Assembly (NCBI GenBank): GCA_016872875.1
Contig: VGYW01000139.1
Location: forward strand, 1 to 18,479
Direction of reading: 5' to 3'
DNA from: Planctomycetota bacterium
GTDB lineage: Bacteria; Planctomycetota; PUPC01; DSUN01
Length of the DNA: 18,479 nt
How positions within the stretch are numbered: position 1 is the stretch's first letter; each line of letters starts with the position of its first letter. This document shows positions 7,519-14,496 of the stretch, in pieces. A program made the position numbers and the translations under genes. The notes under the pieces were generated by a model. It searched no databases, was not told the origin of the DNA, and saw only the letters and a program-made list of their open reading frames with translations.

Positions 7519-7581
7519 TGTTCGTAGTGCGGCCTTCAGGCCGTGTTCTGACAGAACGGGCTGAAGCCCGCACCACGAACA
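7519..7581. repeat. Paired-hairpin palindrome, GTAGTGCGG family, copy 1
   Basis: The outer arms TGTTCGTAGTG (7519-7529) and CACCACGAACA (7571-7581) agree at 10/11. Inside sit two different self-complementary hairpins, CGGCCTTCAGGCCG (7530-7543) and CGGGCTGAAGCCCG (7557-7570), and at the centre GTTCTG-A-CAGAAC (7545-7557). The same family recurs at 11979-12040. It lies in the 131-bp gap between the 372-aa protein gene and the rnc stop. Confidence 0.85.
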
Positions 7582-7601
7582 TGCTCATTCCCTTGGACGC
7601 C

Positions 7602-8495
7602 CTATGTTCCCGCGGCCGGCGGCCCCTGCTGCGCCAGGGGCTCCGGCAGCGGCGCCGGCTCCGGGTGCGCCACGGGCTCCGGCGCTGGCACCGGCGCCGG
7701 CTCCGGGGCCATCGCCTGCTCTGCTGCCGGCTCCTGCGGCGGCACGGGCTCCTGTTGCTCAGCCGGCGGCTGTTGCGCGGGCGGGGTGGCCGCAGCGGCT
7801 TCCCCGCTGCCCCACTGGGCCTTCACGAGAGCCAGGGTCTCGCGCGCCGACTGCTGCTCCGCCTCCTTCTTGTTCCGCCCCCACCCCGTTCCATACTCGG
7901 CCCCGTCCACGACCGTGACCACGCGGAACGACTTGGCGTGGTCCGGCCCGGACTCCTCGATGACCCGGTAGACGGGGGTGCAAGCGCGCTTGCGCTGGAC
8001 GAGTTGCTGGAGGACCGACTTGAAGTTCTTGTGCTGCTTGGTGTGCTCGGCGTCGCGGATTTCGGAGTCGAGGTTCCGCAGGACGAACTTTCGGGCCGCC
8101 TCGAGCCCCCCATCGAGGTAGATCCCCGCGATGAGCGCCTCGAGGACGTTGGCCACCACCGAGTTCGGGAGCCGTCGCCCCTGGCTCATCCCGCGCCCGA
8201 CGGAAAGGAACTTGTCGAGCTGGAGCGCGCGGCTCTGGCGGGCCAGGATGCGCTGGCTCACCACGATGCTCTTCACCGCCGTCAGCTCCCCCTCCGTGTG
8301 GCCCGTGTACGTGTTGAACAAGTACTCGGAGACGACCATCCCCAGGATGGCGTCGCCCAGGAACTCCATCCGCTCGTTGCTCAGGCCCAGGTCGGACCGG
8401 TTGGAGGAATGGGTGAGCGCCTTGTCCAGCCACGCCGCGTCTTGGAACTTGTAGCCGATAGCCTCCTGACACGCCGCGATGCGGTCCTGCTCCAT
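7602..8495 (-). CDS. rnc: Ribonuclease III
   Basis: RNase III cuts double-stranded RNA, for example in rRNA precursor processing. The chosen start is ATG at 8495 (297 aa), with AAAGGGA just upstream; a longer frame needs a TTG at 8615 inside the likely promoter. The catalytic domain (residues 1-150) has the signature NERMEFLGDAIL (E41, E44, D48) and VVANVLEALIAGIYLDGG. In the latter, the acidic residue normally before the conserved Glu (E. coli D114) is N116, while E119 is kept. A double-stranded RNA-binding domain follows (about 157-226, ending GWGRNKKEAEQQSARETLALV). The last 68 residues are a Pro/Ala/Glu/Gln-rich low-complexity tail not found in typical RNase III (about 225 aa). The gene lies in a minus-strand run and has its own promoter candidate. 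Confidence 0.95.
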   Translation of the reverse strand: MEQDRIAACQEAIGYKFQDAAWLDKALTHSSNRSDLGLSNERMEFLGDAILGMVVSEYLFNTYTGHTEGELTAVKSIVVSQRILARQSRALQLDKFLSVGRGMSQGRRLPNSVVANVLEALIAGIYLDGGLEAARKFVLRNLDSEIRDAEHTKQHKNFKSVLQQLVQRKRACTPVYRVIEESGPDHAKSFRVVTVVDGAEYGTGWGRNKKEAEQQSARETLALVKAQWGSGEAAAATPPAQQPPAEQQEPVPPQEPAAEQAMAPEPAPVPAPEPVAHPEPAPLPEPLAQQGPPAAGT

Positions 8496-8613
8496 GCGAG
8501 TCCCTTTGCTGCCGATGGAGCGTACCGCCTGTTTCAGAATGAGTCGATGCCTGCGGCCCGCCGCCGCCGGCGAGCGGCTCATGCTGAAAAAGGCCCATAC
8601 GCCATCCGCCCTC

Positions 8614-8643
8614 AATCTACCATATCGCCTCTGGGCGCGTCAA
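8614..8643 (-). promoter_or_regulatory. Candidate promoter for rnc
   Basis: On the minus strand TTGACG (8643-8638) is followed after 18 bp by TAGATT (8619-8614). This would give a leader of about 110 nt before the rnc ATG at 8495. The leader includes a GC-rich self-complementary part (GCCGGCGGC-type, about 8560-8580). RNase III genes in some bacteria are autoregulated by cleavage of such leaders; here that is only inferred. Confidence 0.42.
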
Positions 8644-8668
8644 GCGACGTATTGTCTGTCTCTTCCTA

Positions 8669-8760
8669 TCGTCCTCGTCCCTCGTCCTTGTCCTTCGTCC
8701 TCGATTCTCCCGGTTTGGAGGAGAGAGGAGTCGAGGACGAGGGACGAGGACGAGGACGAT
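8669..8760. repeat. CGTCCTCGT/ACGAGGACG inverted repeat, copy 1
   Basis: A pyrimidine-rich arm made of TCGTCC, CTCGTCC and TTCGTCC units (8669-8709) faces a purine-rich arm of GAGGACGAG units (about 8725-8760), with a short central loop near CCCGGTTTGGAGG. It lies between the three-haem protein gene and rnc. Related copies are at 11316-11412 and 14409-14490. Confidence 0.8.
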
Positions 8761-8787
8761 TGGGAGCCCCAGAGCAAGGGGCCGTGG

Positions 8788-11286
8788 TCACCGCGCGGCG
8801 GTTGCACCTGGCGCGGGCACGTGGTCGAATGTCTTCCAGTACGCTTTGTCCGTGGCGTAGGGGTCCACGGGGTCGGTGGGCTTGAGGTCTCTGGGCAGGA
8901 TGCCGAAGCGCTGCATCTCGCGGACGTAGTGCTCGGTGGGACGGAAGCCTGGCATGTCGAACCGCTTGCCGGCCATCAGGCGGTCGTGGGCGTCGCGGAT
9001 GCGCGCGAGGAGGGTCTGGTAGAGGGGGTCGCTGGTCGCGGTGAAAACGGGCTTCTTGCAGAGGTCGAGGCCGCCGGCCTCCTTGGCGAGCATGGCCATC
9101 AGGATGAGGGACTTGTCGGGCCGCGTGAGGTTGAAGAGCGTGCTCTGCGGGCTGAGGCGCTGGCCGCCGAAGACGAATGCCTTCTCCGTCCCGCCCTTCC
9201 TGTCGGGCGCATTCTTGAGGTGGCACTCGCCGCAGCGCTTCGCCATCTCGGCGTGGTCCTGCGGGGCGAGGTGGACGGGGTAGAAGCCGTTGCCGAGGCA
9301 GGCGTAGGTGCCGGGGTAGCAGGCGCTCGATTCGATCCAGAGCCGGACCACCGCCCGCTCCTGCTCGGTGAGGGTGGCCTTGTAGTGGGTGCCGTCAATG
9401 AGCTTCATGAGGCGGCTGGCGCCGCTGCCGATGGCGTAGGGCGGGTAGTTGCTCTCCGGGCGGTTTCGCCCGTCCGAGACCAGGCCGCGGGCGTGGATGG
9501 TGAAGTAGCTGATCGTGTACATGGCCGTCTTGTCGCCACAGAGGTCCACCTTGCCGTCGGGCTTGTCCGGGTTGTGGCAGCTCACGCAGCGGCGGTCGAG
9601 GATGGGCTGGACGTCGCGCGGGAAGTCGAGCACGTCGGGCACGCCGGGGACGGGCTCGATGGGGGTCGGCGGGCGGCGGAGGGCCATGATCTCGGTGGTA
9701 TTCTCGCGCGGGCTGACGGTGCGGTGCTCGTGGCAGCCGAGGCAGCTCGAGGTCTCGCCCGGCTGCACCGTGTGGAAGCTGTGCATGCGCTTCACCGCGA
9801 CGTCGCGCTCGTCGAGGGCGACGAAGAAGACGCTCTTGAGGGCGGGGACCTCGAAGTTCGCGGAGCCGTCGGGCTCGACGGGCACGGTGCCGAGTATCTG
9901 GGCGAGGGTGAACGAGCCGCCGATGGTCAGCGGCTCCATGCCGCCCGAGTGGTTGACCGGCTTGGGAAGCTGCTGGAGGACGAGGAGCTTCTTGATCGAG
10001 CCGCGCGCGACCTCGGCCATCTTGCGGCCGTGGTAGATGTCCATCAGAACGAGCCGCCCGGTGGGCATGGAGAGGTTGACGCGCGGCTGAATGACCTGCT
10101 CGCGTGGGCGGGGGACGAGGGGGCGCGGCTCGTGGCACTGGAGGTGCCGCTGGTCCGCGGGGAGCGAGTAGACGAGCTCGTTGGCCCCCGTGCCGTCCAT
10201 GACGAAGATGCCGCGCGGGCTGGCCACGAGGAAGCAGTCCTCGCTGAAGGCCCAGGGGTCCTTCCAGCCGCCGCTCTTGCTCACGTTGCGGGCCGCGGGC
10301 TGCGTGTCTGGCCCGCAGGCGGGGTCCACCACCGTGACCGGGCCGAGGTGTTCGGGGGCGCCGTGGCCGGGGGAGAACGACGCCACGATCTTGTTGCTGC
10401 CCGGGATAGGCTTGGCGTCGAGCATCGAGACGCCGCCGTAGGTGTTCCCGAAGAACACCGTCTGATTCGTGCCGTCGGGGTTCATCGTCCAGAGGTGGTG
10501 GAAGTGCACCTGGGAGCGGTCCACGTACTCCCAGCGCATGTAGAGGATTCGCCCGTCGTTGAGGGTCCAGGGCGTGTTGTCGTGGTCGTTGTTGCTGGAG
10601 AGCATTCGGACGTTCGAGCCGTCGGCTTCGCAGCGGTAGAGCGCGGCCACGCGCGTGTACCAGCAGTTCACGAACCTGCGGCAGCGCGACGAGCAGAACA
10701 CGATGCTCCCGTCGGGGCAATAGGTCGGCTCGATGTCGTCGTCAGGCCCATCGGTGAGCTGCTTCAGGCCCGTGCCGTCGGCGTTGATCTCGTAGAGATG
10801 AAAGGGGTGCGTCCCGCCCTTGCGGTAGGAGAAGAGGATTCTCTGGCCGTCGTAGTGGACCTGGGGGTCGCGCACCCCGCCCTTCGGGTCGTCGAGGAGC
10901 GTCTTCAGTTCGCCCGTCCGCAGGTTGAGGAGGCAGAGGCGTCCGCCCTCGCCGTAGCCCCAGTAGACGCCGTCCTGGAACTTGAAGCCGAGGGCCTTCG
11001 CGGGCGAGTCCGAGTGGTCGGCGTAGTTGCCAAACGTCACGTACCAGTGATCGCGCCCGGGCACTCGCACGGCGAAGGCGATGACGTTCACGTGGGCCAT
11101 CGGCCCGTCGAGGAACCGCTTGAGCATCGGCCCTGGGGTGGAGCCGCCCTGTGGCGGCGGCGGCTGCTTCGGCGGAGCCATCGGGGCCGCCTTCGGCGCG
11201 CCCTTCGCGGGCGGCGCCTGCCCGCCCACTGCCAGGAACGGGACCACGGCGCACACCATAGCCTGCCAAGCGACCCATGGCCTCAT
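8788..11286 (-). CDS. Secreted PD40-repeat protein with hydrazine-synthase-alpha-like middle region and three haem c sites
   Basis: The start chosen is ATG 11286 (832 aa), with GGAGAG 7 nt upstream; the longer frame opens with TTG inside a repeat. Residues 1-23 are a signal peptide, followed by a Pro/Ala linker. Residues 60-390 contain TolB/PD40-type propeller blades (DGTGLKQLTDGPDDDIEPTY, PDGTNQTVFF, DGTGANELVY). Residues 455-520 carry ILGTVPVEPDGSANFEVPA and ALDERDVAVKRMHSF, which I recognise as the hydrazine synthase alpha middle domain type (PF18582), widespread in planctomycetes that do not perform anammox. Three CxxCH haem c sites follow: CLGCH (515-519), CVSCH (567-571) and CGECH (685-689). 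It is therefore an exported c-type cytochrome of unknown electron partner. Hydrazine synthesis itself should not be assumed, as the other subunits are absent here. Confidence 0.85.
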   Translation of the reverse strand: MRPWVAWQAMVCAVVPFLAVGGQAPPAKGAPKAAPMAPPKQPPPPQGGSTPGPMLKRFLDGPMAHVNVIAFAVRVPGRDHWYVTFGNYADHSDSPAKALGFKFQDGVYWGYGEGGRLCLLNLRTGELKTLLDDPKGGVRDPQVHYDGQRILFSYRKGGTHPFHLYEINADGTGLKQLTDGPDDDIEPTYCPDGSIVFCSSRCRRFVNCWYTRVAALYRCEADGSNVRMLSSNNDHDNTPWTLNDGRILYMRWEYVDRSQVHFHHLWTMNPDGTNQTVFFGNTYGGVSMLDAKPIPGSNKIVASFSPGHGAPEHLGPVTVVDPACGPDTQPAARNVSKSGGWKDPWAFSEDCFLVASPRGIFVMDGTGANELVYSLPADQRHLQCHEPRPLVPRPREQVIQPRVNLSMPTGRLVLMDIYHGRKMAEVARGSIKKLLVLQQLPKPVNHSGGMEPLTIGGSFTLAQILGTVPVEPDGSANFEVPALKSVFFVALDERDVAVKRMHSFHTVQPGETSSCLGCHEHRTVSPRENTTEIMALRRPPTPIEPVPGVPDVLDFPRDVQPILDRRCVSCHNPDKPDGKVDLCGDKTAMYTISYFTIHARGLVSDGRNRPESNYPPYAIGSGASRLMKLIDGTHYKATLTEQERAVVRLWIESSACYPGTYACLGNGFYPVHLAPQDHAEMAKRCGECHLKNAPDRKGGTEKAFVFGGQRLSPQSTLFNLTRPDKSLILMAMLAKEAGGLDLCKKPVFTATSDPLYQTLLARIRDAHDRLMAGKRFDMPGFRPTEHYVREMQRFGILPRDLKPTDPVDPYATDKAYWKTFDHVPAPGATAAR

Positions 11287-11315
11287 GGCTCGTCTCTCCG
11301 AATCGTGTGTCCTCA

Positions 11316-11412
11316 ATCGTCCTCGTCCTCGTTCCTCGTCCTCGTCATCGGCTCCTCCCCATCATGGGAGGAGGATCGAGGACGAGGGACGAGGACGACG
11401 GACGAGGACGAT
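11316..11412. repeat. CGTCCTCGT/ACGAGGACG inverted repeat, copy 2
   Basis: The outer 13 bp, ATCGTCCTCGTCC (11316-11328) and GGACGAGGACGAT (11400-11412), are perfect reverse complements, and the symmetry continues inward to CTCCTCCC/GGGAGGAG around 11352-11374. The element fills the gap between the small winged-helix gene (stop near 11422) and the start of the three-haem gene (11286). Confidence 0.85.
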
Positions 11413-11421
11413 CGGGCCGCC

Positions 11422-11820
11422 TCATCCCTTCAGCGCGAAGAGCCCCTTGCCAACCCTCTTGAAGCTCTCGCCGTGATAAAGCGTCTGCTTCACGAGGTAC
11501 TGGAGGTTCTTCGAGCGGCTCTTGTAGCCCAGAGCCACCACGGCCTCGGTCGCCTCAGGGATGGAGACGGCCTCCTTGCCCTGAAGCGCCTGGCTGAGCG
11601 CGTCCTTGAGCATGAGCCGGGGCCTGCGCGACCTCCTGCGACGCTTTGGCCCGACGGCCTTCTTCGCGGGCGCCTCGGGCGCAACTGGCCCACCCAGCTC
11701 CGCGATTCGGCGGTTCAGCTCGTCACGCTGCGCGATCAGCTTCGGCAGCCTCGCTCGCCGCCGCGCCAGCTCGCGCTCCAGCGACGCCGACGACACACGC
11801 GCCAGACTCACTCTCGGCAT
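11422..11820 (-). CDS. Small basic coiled-coil plus winged-helix-like protein
   Basis: This 132-aa protein starts at ATG 11820 with AGGAG 6 nt upstream. Residues 11-43 are a charged helix likely to form a coiled coil (SLERELARRRARLPKLIAQR, DELNRRIAEL). A basic linker follows (KKAVGPKRRRRSRRPR, about 53-68). Residues 69-131 resemble a small winged-helix domain: LKDALSQALQGKEAVSIPEATEA, VVALGYKSRSKNLQYLV, then FKRVGKGLFAL, a pattern like HARE-HTH-type domains in which the last strand is F.RVG.G.F.L. Similar short proteins are common in planctomycetes, as far as I recall. A role in DNA or RNA binding is inferred from the basic linker and fold; no target is known. It has a good promoter candidate and leads the minus-strand run. 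Confidence 0.72.
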   Translation of the reverse strand: MPRVSLARVSSASLERELARRRARLPKLIAQRDELNRRIAELGGPVAPEAPAKKAVGPKRRRRSRRPRLMLKDALSQALQGKEAVSIPEATEAVVALGYKSRSKNLQYLVKQTLYHGESFKRVGKGLFALKG

Positions 11821-11889
11821 ACCGCGCTCCTACGTGGCAACAAGAACACACTCCCGGCGTACCTACACTGGCACGCCACACGCGCCAAC

Positions 11890-11918
11890 AGTATACCGGC
11901 TACAACCCCGGACCGCAA
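11890..11918 (-). promoter_or_regulatory. Candidate promoter for the small winged-helix gene
   Basis: On the minus strand TTGCGG (11918-11913) and TATACT (11895-11890) are exactly 17 bp apart, matching 4/6 and 5/6 of the sigma70 consensus. The leader would be about 65 nt. An overlapping TTGACT lies slightly upstream with too long a spacer. Confidence 0.5.
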
Positions 11919-11938
11919 GTCAAGTCTGGTGTGTCAGG

Positions 11939-12080
11939 TAATGCCTCAGTTACGGGTGGCGGCAGTGTGTGGCGCATGTTCGTAGTGCGGGCTTCAGCCC
12001 GTCTCTTGGGCCTGCGACGGCCTAAAGGCCGCACTACAAACTGAGAAGCCCTTCCGCCGCCACCCGTTACTGAGGCATTA
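11939..12080. repeat. Two-tier coaxial palindrome, GTAGTGCGG family, copy 2
   Basis: The outer arms 11939-11962 and 12057-12080 (TAATGCCTCAGTTACGGGTG... on the left) agree at 23/24. The inner arms 11979-12001 and 12018-12040 belong to the same family as 7519-7581 and carry the hairpins CGGGCTTCAGCCCG and CGGCCTAAAGGCCG. Both tiers are centred on 12009.5. Confidence 0.88.
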
Positions 12081-12167
12081 CTGTGTCAGGCTGGGAGTGT
12101 GGCCGCTGCTTCGGGGGTTGTGAAGCGTCGTTGTTGTCGGCGTCCAATTCCCTGATGAGGCAGAAGG

Positions 12168-12223
12168 CCATCCGACTCGACGACGACGACGAGGACGACG
12201 ACGAGCACGAGCCGGGCGGATGG
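12168..12223. repeat. GAC/GAG-rich low-complexity run with flanking inverted 7-mer
   Basis: About 30 bp of GAC and GAG units (roughly 12178-12208) is flanked by CCATCCG (12168-12174) and CGGATGG (12217-12223). The run resembles the purine-rich half of the GAGGACGAGG family, but no pyrimidine-rich partner arm is present. Confidence 0.5.
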
Positions 12224-12289
12224 GAGCAGGCCCCGAGATGAGGTGCCGAACTCCCTGGTTGGCAGGTGATGGAGCATGCCCGGGCTTTC

Positions 12290-12298
12290 TGCTACAAT
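12290..12298 (+). promoter_or_regulatory. Extended -10 promoter candidate for icd-mdh
   Basis: TGCTACAAT (12290-12298) is an extended -10 element 37 nt before the icd ATG. The -35 position 17 bp upstream (TGGAGC, 12270-12275) is weak, as is usual with extended -10 sites. AGGAG at 12323-12327 is the ribosome site. Confidence 0.45.
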
Positions 12299-12334
12299 GC
12301 ACTTTCGTCTTCCCACCCTCACAGGAGCTGGTGA

Positions 12335-13471
12335 ATGGCCGAGAAGTACCGCGCGACGCTGGTTCCCGGCGACGGGATCGGGCCTGAGGTGTCGGAGGTC
12401 GCCTGCCGGTGCATCGAGGCGGCCGGCGTGCGGATCGAGTGGGAGCGGCACGACGCGGGGGCCGAGGTGGCCGAGAGGGTGGGCACGCCGCTCCCCGAGG
12501 AGGTGGTCGAGTCGATCCGCCGGAACGGGCTGGCGCTCAAGGGGCCGGTGACGACGCCCGTGGGGAAGGGGTTCCGCAGCGTGAACGTCGCGCTCCGCCA
12601 CGCGCTCAACCTCTTTGCCTGCGTGAGGCCGTGCAAGAGCTACAGGGGCGTCCGCTCACGCTTCCAGGACATCGACCTCGTGGTCGTCCGCGAGAACAGC
12701 GAGGACCTCTACGCGGGGATCGAGTTCGCGGAGGGGAGCGAGGCGGCCCGCGAGGTCGTCGCGGCCTGCGAGCGGCTCCAACCGAAGAAGATACGCCCCG
12801 ATTCGGGCATCTCGATCAAGCCGATCTCCGTGGGCGCCAGCCGCCGAATCGTGCAGTTCGCCTTCGACTACGCCCGCCGCTACCGCCGCCGAAAGGTCAC
12901 TGCCGTCCACAAGGCCAACATCATGAAGCACACCGACGGCCTGTTCCTCGATACCGCCCGCAAGGTGGCCGAGGAGAACGGCGTGAGGGTTCTTCGCCAC
13001 GCCGACGGGCAGGTGACTTACGAGGGCGGCGAGATTGAGTTCGACGACCGCATCGTGGACAACATGGCCATGCAGCTCGTCCAGAAGCCCGAGCTCTACG
13101 ACGTCCTCGTGCTACCGAACCTCTACGGCGACATCATCTCGGACCTCTGCGCTGGCCTTGTGGGCGGCCTGGGCGTGGCCCCGGGCGCGAACATCGGCGA
13201 CACGGGCGCCGTCTTCGAGGCCACCCACGGCTCCGCCCCGAAGTACAAAGGGCAGAACAAGGTCAATCCCACTGCCGTGGTTCTTTCCGGAGTTCTCATG
13301 TTGCGTCACATAGGCGAGACCGTTGCGGCAGACCGCCTTGAGCAAGCGGTGGCCGATGTCATCGCTGAAGGCAGAGATGTCACTTACGATCTCAAGGCGG
13401 ACCGTAATGACCCTACCGCTGTCGGGACGCGCGAGATGGGCGAAGCTATCATTCGGAGGATGAGAGCATGA
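12335..13471 (+). CDS. icd: Isocitrate dehydrogenase, decarboxylating
   Basis: This 378-aa enzyme of the isocitrate/isopropylmalate dehydrogenase family oxidises isocitrate to 2-oxoglutarate in the TCA cycle. Substrate residues match E. coli Icd: RSVNVALR (S82, N84, R88), R98, [16 protein letters not shown] (R119, Y126), K193 in [12 protein letters not shown], and metal aspartates D242, D266 and D270 (YGDIISD). The cofactor loop reads [20 protein letters not shown]303 and Y304 correspond to the Lys-Tyr pair of NADP-dependent Icd, and Y351 matches Tyr391, but the next NADP residue (Arg395) is Ala. Its size is nearer the short NAD-type enzymes, so the coenzyme is open. AGGAG lies 7 nt before the ATG. 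The gene overlaps mdh by ATGA (13468-13471), implying translational coupling. The last 180 bp are less GC-rich than the rest. Confidence 0.92.
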   Translation: MAEKYRATLVPGDGIGPEVSEVACRCIEAAGVRIEWERHDAGAEVAERVGTPLPEEVVESIRRNGLALKGPVTTPVGKGFRSVNVALRHALNLFACVRPCKSYRGVRSRFQDIDLVVVRENSEDLYAGIEFAEGSEAAREVVAACERLQPKKIRPDSGISIKPISVGASRRIVQFAFDYARRYRRRKVTAVHKANIMKHTDGLFLDTARKVAEENGVRVLRHADGQVTYEGGEIEFDDRIVDNMAMQLVQKPELYDVLVLPNLYGDIISDLCAGLVGGLGVAPGANIGDTGAVFEATHGSAPKYKGQNKVNPTAVVLSGVLMLRHIGETVAADRLEQAVADVIAEGRDVTYDLKADRNDPTAVGTREMGEAIIRRMRA

Positions 13472-14409
13472 GCAAGCCGAAGGTCGCGGTCTTTGGGGCA
13501 GGCAACGTTGGGGCGACGGTGGCCCAGCGAATCGTGGAGAAAGAGCTCGCGGATGTGGTGCTGCTCGACGTGGTCGAAGGGTTGCCCCAAGGCAAAGCCC
13601 TCGACATGGCCGAGGCGGCTCCCGTGGAGGGGTATGACGCCCGCATGGTGGGGTCGAACAACACGACTGATGCGGCGGGGGCCGACCTGGTGGTGATCAC
13701 GGCCGGCATCGCACGCAAGCCGGGGATGAGCCGCGACGACCTGATGGCGACGAACGCGAAGATCGTCGGCGGCATCGCCGACGCCGTCCGGGAGCACGCC
13801 CCCGAGGCCATCGTGGTCGTCGTGACCAACCCGCTCGACGTGATGACGTGGCTGACCGCGGAACGCACAGGCTTCCCGCCCGAGCGGGTGATGGGCATGG
13901 CCGGCGTGCTCGACTCCGCCCGCTTCCGCGCCTTCATCGCAATGGAGCTCGGCGTGTCGGTGAAGGACGTCGAGGCGATGGTGCTGGGCGGGCACGGCGA
14001 CTCGATGGTGCCGCTGCCGCGGAGCGCCACGGTGGGCGGCGTGCCGCTGCCGGCGCTCCTGAGCGCGGAGCGGATCGAGGCACTCGTCCGGCGGACGCGG
14101 AACGGCGGCGCCGAGATCGTGGCGCTGCTGAAGACGGGGAGCGCCTACTACGCGCCGTCGTCGGCCGTCGTCGCGATGGTCGGCAGCATCCTCCGCGACG
14201 AGCGCCGCGTGCTCCCCGCCTGCGTGCGGCTCGACGGCCAGTACGGCCTCAGCGGCCTCTACGCCGGCGTGCCCGTGGTCCTCGGCGACGGCGGGGTGGA
14301 GATGATCGTCGAGCTCGAGCTGTCGCCCGACGAGCTGAGGGCGCTCCAGGCTTCCGCCGCCGAGGTGCAGGTGGCGCACGACCGGCTCAAATCGGTTCTT
14401 CAATCGTAA
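13468..14409 (+). CDS. mdh: Malate dehydrogenase (LDH-like type)
   Basis: This 313-aa protein converts malate to oxaloacetate with NAD in the TCA cycle. Visible hallmarks are the nucleotide loop GAGNVG (10-15) with D34 at the end of the second strand (NAD preference), the substrate arginines in [14 protein letters not shown] (R83, R89), [10 protein letters not shown] (N121), the Asp-Arg pair D149/R152 and the catalytic His in [10 protein letters not shown] (H176). Arg rather than Gln at position 83 marks malate over lactate dehydrogenase. The start overlaps the icd stop by 4 bp, so the two TCA enzymes form an operon. The gene ends right before the palindromic gap 14410-14625, where the transcript may stop or be processed. 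Confidence 0.95.
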   Translation: MSKPKVAVFGAGNVGATVAQRIVEKELADVVLLDVVEGLPQGKALDMAEAAPVEGYDARMVGSNNTTDAAGADLVVITAGIARKPGMSRDDLMATNAKIVGGIADAVREHAPEAIVVVVTNPLDVMTWLTAERTGFPPERVMGMAGVLDSARFRAFIAMELGVSVKDVEAMVLGGHGDSMVPLPRSATVGGVPLPALLSAERIEALVRRTRNGGAEIVALLKTGSAYYAPSSAVVAMVGSILRDERRVLPACVRLDGQYGLSGLYAGVPVVLGDGGVEMIVELELSPDELRALQASAAEVQVAHDRLKSVLQS

Positions 14410-14490
14410 TCGTCCCTCGTCCTCGTCCTTCGTCCTCGATTCTCTTGGCTTGGGTGGGACGGAGAGTCGAGGACGAGGGACGAGGGTCGT
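14409..14490. repeat. CGTCCTCGT/ACGAGGACG inverted repeat, copy 3
   Basis: The pyrimidine arm (14409-14444; TCGTCCCTCGTCC, CTCGTCCTTCGTCC units) begins at the mdh stop codon. The purine arm (14462-14490; GAGTCGAGGACGAGGGACG) faces it across a loop of about 17 bp. It could act as the mdh terminator or processing stem, though no T-run follows. Confidence 0.82.
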
Positions 14491-14496
14491 GGAAGA

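Larger units (their letters stand above)
11821..12334. other. 514-bp divergent intergenic region
   Basis: The region separates the minus-strand run from icd on the plus strand. It holds a minus-strand promoter candidate (11890-11918), a nested palindrome (11939-12080), a GAC-rich low-complexity run flanked by a short inverted repeat (12168-12223) and a plus-strand extended -10 site (12290-12298). No gene is supported. Confidence 0.65.

Noticed and set aside
6331..7527. Plus-strand open frame of 398 codons
   Set aside because: It is the antisense shadow of the 372-aa minus-strand gene. The minus frame has an ATG with AGGAG and a globular-looking protein; the plus frame is biased and lacks these.
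8496..8615. Longer RNase III starting at a TTG at 8615
   Set aside because: The extra 40 residues do not match the family, the TTG falls in the likely promoter, and ATG 8495 has a ribosome site and the normal N-terminus.
7497..8885. Plus-strand open frame of 462 codons opposite rnc
   Set aside because: The minus-strand product is an unmistakable RNase III, so this is a shadow.
8788..11286. Interpretation as true hydrazine synthase or an anammox locus
   Set aside because: Only the middle-domain type and haem motifs are similar. Beta/gamma subunits and other anammox genes are absent, and this domain is common in other planctomycetes.
11287..11316. Longer three-haem protein starting at a TTG at 11316
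   Set aside because: That start is the edge of a repeat. ATG 11286 has GGAGAG upstream and begins directly with a signal peptide.
8479..11985. Plus-strand open frame of 1168 codons
   Set aside because: It lies opposite the three-haem protein and the end of rnc, is an antisense high-GC shadow rich in Val/Ala/Glu/Arg/His, has no ribosome site, and crosses two intergenic repeats.
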